Below are positions 6,936 to 8,402 of a stretch of DNA of 8,402 nucleotides, piece by piece. The translations under genes were made by a program, and so were the position numbers. Origin of the DNA: an uncultured Flavobacteriales bacterium (GTDB lineage Bacteria; Bacteroidota; Bacteroidia; Flavobacteriales_D; SKUL01). The stretch is from NCBI GenBank assembly GCA_937911795.1, contig CALDPJ010000059.1:1-8402 (forward strand), in the 5' to 3' direction. How positions within the stretch are numbered: position 1 is the first letter of the stretch; every line of letters begins with the position of its first letter. The notes beneath the pieces are model-generated. The model searched no databases and was not told the DNA's origin. It worked only from the letters and a program-made list of their open reading frames with translations.

Positions 6936-8077
6936 GCAGAATCCCGGCTGTACTCCAACAGCCATTCAAAATAGTTTTCTCGGTGAATAAGTTGTTGATG
7001 TTGAATGGGATATTTGTTAGTGAAAGTTAATGGAAACTTGAATTTCGATTGTGGATTCCATTTGAATTCATAGACATCGATGGCGCCGTCGGTTTCTTCC
7101 AGATAATCAATCTCCTGCTGCTGGGTGGTGCGCCAGAAATAGCGCTGTGTGTGTTTATTAGCGTATTGCAATTGTTTCCACCTTTCACCGACCAAATAGT
7201 TTTCGAACAATGCGCCTGTGTCATTTCGGGTTGTTAATGGAGAAAAGTTTCCGATTACCGCATTGCGAATACCATTGTCATAAAAGTAAATTTTCCTGCT
7301 TTTTTTCAGCTCATTGCGAATGTTTCGGCTAAAGGAAGGCAACCGAAACACGACAAATGTTTTCTCCAGCGCATTAACGTAGCGCTCTATCGTTTCTTTG
7401 TCAGCACCAGTAATTTTTCCCAGTTCGTTATAGCTTACTTCATTACCCAGTTGCAAGGCCAGGGCTTGTAACAATTTAATCAGGAGGTCTGGTTTTTTGA
7501 TTTTGTCATAGGCAAGCAAATCTTTGTACAGGTAGCTGTCGGACAAGAGCCGTAGGAGCTCCTTTTCTTCTCCGGGGTGCGAGATGATTTCCGGATATGC
7601 ACCGTAAATTAGCCGATTCTCCAGATTCCGTACCTCTTCAAATGCATTATTATATTCCGCCATTTCTTCAAATGAAAGAGGGTAGAGTATGTATTCAAAT
7701 TTGCGACCGGTGAGCGGTTCGTTTATTCGGTTGGCCAATTCCAATGCCGATGACCCGGTAGCAATTACTTGGGTATGTTTGATGTGATCGGTGATTAGCT
7801 TAATGGTTATCCCAATGTTTTCAATACGTTGAGCTTCGTCAATAATCAGAAATTGTTTCCTGCCCAGAAGCGCTCTGAGAGTGGCCAGAGAGGGATTTTC
7901 CAGTCGGGCGCGGTCCGTAATATCATCACCCGAAAGCCAAATAGTATCTTTGCTTTCGCGAGGGCATATTTGTTCTACGAGTGTAGTCTTACCGGTTTGT
8001 CTGGGACCCAGCAATAGAATAGCCTTGCCCTTGTGCAACCGCTTAGTAATGTTATCCAAAAGTTTTCGCTGGATCAT
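6932..8077 (-). CDS. AAA-family ATPase with DUF4143 C-terminal domain
   Basis: The 381-residue product, starting at ATG 8077, has an N-terminal P-loop ATPase domain with Walker A GPRQTGKTT (24-32), Walker B FLIIDEAQ (76-83, D80/E81) and a sensor-like VIATGSSALELA. A winged-helix-like segment follows (VSYNELGKITGADKETIERY). The DUF4143 domain has YFYDNGIRNAVIG, ALFENYLV and a final EIDYLEE...YEFKWN pattern that resembles the PD-(D/E)xK nuclease core. The cellular role of this family is not established; members are numerous, often strain-specific and mobile-looking. The frame stays open to a TTG at 8188, but I reject that extension: it would be encoded by the two upstream direct repeats read in different frames, and the family starts near the MIQRK sequence. 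The last few residues and the stop codon come from, or abut, asnS tail DNA. Confidence 0.9.
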   Translation of the reverse strand: MIQRKLLDNITKRLHKGKAILLLGPRQTGKTTLVEQICPRESKDTIWLSGDDITDRARLENPSLATLRALLGRKQFLIIDEAQRIENIGITIKLITDHIKHTQVIATGSSALELANRINEPLTGRKFEYILYPLSFEEMAEYNNAFEEVRNLENRLIYGAYPEIISHPGEEKELLRLLSDSYLYKDLLAYDKIKKPDLLIKLLQALALQLGNEVSYNELGKITGADKETIERYVNALEKTFVVFRLPSFSRNIRNELKKSRKIYFYDNGIRNAVIGNFSPLTTRNDTGALFENYLVGERWKQLQYANKHTQRYFWRTTQQQEIDYLEETDGAIDVYEFKWNPQSKFKFPLTFTNKYPIQHQQLIHRENYFEWLLEYSRDSA

Positions 8078-8085
8078 CCCCAAAA

Positions 8086-8146
8086 ATAATAATATTCGAT
8101 TCAAAACGAAAATAATCATAATAATATTCGATTCAAAACGAAAATA
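8086..8146. repeat. Two perfect 29-bp direct repeats upstream of the ATPase gene
   Basis: Positions 8086-8114 and 8118-8146 are identical and separated by 3 bases, a 32-base period (about three helical turns). Each copy holds a partial dyad, TTCG-N8-CGAA (ATTTTCG ... CGAATAT on the minus strand). The pair ends 8 bases before the ATPase ATG, where an operator would lie. A TATTTTTG resembling a -7 box (complement of 8081-8088) is present but too close to the ATG for a normal leader. An operator for self-repression by the winged-helix ATPase is inference. Confidence 0.85.
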
Positions 8147-8332
8147 GTTATGATTTTGTAAAAAAACGGTAAAAGGAATTATATCCAAGAGGCTGGTTAT
8201 TCGTTCAAGACACAGTCTGTTTCCGATCTCCGTCCGGCTATACCTGTGAGGGGAATCGGGGTAGAAAAGCTACTGTGTGTGAATTTGTATTTGTCATTTC
8301 ATTCGTTTTCAGATATTTCTGAAATTACGGTG
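8147..8332. other. Non-coding stretch upstream of ATPase gene
   Basis: No gene is supported here. The only structure seen is a small inverted repeat, TTTCAG-ATATTT-CTGAAA (8307-8324), without a following U-run in either direction, so it is not called as a terminator. Confidence 0.5.
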
Positions 8333-8402
8333 TAGCAGCATCTTTGCGCCTTCACAAAACGCTGCGGCTTTGCGTGAAAAAACTTCGACCTTCAATCGAG
8401 AC
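8333..8402. repeat. 70-bp intergenic repeat, copy 2, reaching the window end
   Basis: It matches 6804-6873 at 69 of 70 bases, at an offset of 1529 bases. In copy 1 the repeat is followed two bases later by the reverse complement of the asnS stop codon and tail. The window stops at exactly that point, so the next bases are predicted to be another asnS 3' end, probably the intact gene. The final 55 bases are identical to copy 1. Confidence 0.9.

Noticed and set aside
8078..8188. N-terminal extension of the ATPase to a TTG start at 8188
   Set aside because: The 37 extra residues are encoded by the two 29-bp direct repeats read in different frames, the start would be TTG, and the protein family begins near the ATG at 8077.
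8210..8235. Resemblance to sequencing-adapter end (TTCCGATCT) at 8221-8229
   Set aside because: Only 9 bases match and the sequence before them does not follow the adapter, so this is taken as coincidence.
8307..8324. Inverted repeat TTTCAG/CTGAAA as a terminator
   Set aside because: Short, AT-rich stem and no U-run on either side.

Overview
The window looks like a stretch of a Bacteroidota (Bacteroidetes) chromosome, probably a metagenome-type contig, with a foreign-looking GC-rich block at its left end. The assignment rests on the AT-leaning genes, on TAnnTTTG-type -7 promoter boxes upstream of several genes, on a Bacteroidota-like rpoN followed by a PAP2-type membrane phosphatase, and on a DUF4143 ATPase of the kind common in that phylum. 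Every gene I accept lies on the minus strand, so transcription runs from high to low coordinates.

Right part (about 6600-8402): an AAA ATPase/DUF4143 gene (6932-8077) sits between relics of the 3' end of asnS (asparaginyl-tRNA synthetase). One relic (6628-6753) lies on the rpoN side. A second, very short one (6876-6935) is fused to the stop codon of the ATPase gene. A 70-bp intergenic repeat just downstream of the second relic (6804-6873) recurs at the extreme right end (8333-8402), and its last 55 bases match exactly. This suggests that a real asnS lies just beyond the window and that DNA has been inserted at or duplicated around the asnS 3' end, separating asnS from rpoN. Two perfect 29-bp repeats with a 32-bp period sit just upstream of the ATPase start.

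Middle (4316-6414): rpoN (sigma-54) and a PAP2-like membrane protein 8 bases downstream, probably co-transcribed from a promoter at about 6433-6464.

Left-middle (880-4266): a tightly packed cassette of a GT-C-like polytopic membrane protein, a GtrB/DPM1-like polyprenyl-phosphate glycosyltransferase (4-base overlap) and a SAM-dependent methyltransferase (23-base overlap, TTG start). A plausible role is making a lipid-linked sugar, transferring it outside the cytoplasm, and methylating a sugar or lipid intermediate for a surface glycan.

Left end (1-770): a second GT2 glycosyltransferase, cut by the window edge. Its promoter box, start codon and first 11 or so codons match the AT-rich DNA. From about position 738 leftwards the same open reading frame becomes strongly GC-rich. 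The switch falls at the conserved P-x-Y-N-E motif, so it is either a chimeric join between two organisms or a recombinant gene.

No tRNA, rRNA, CRISPR array or recognisable transposase was seen.
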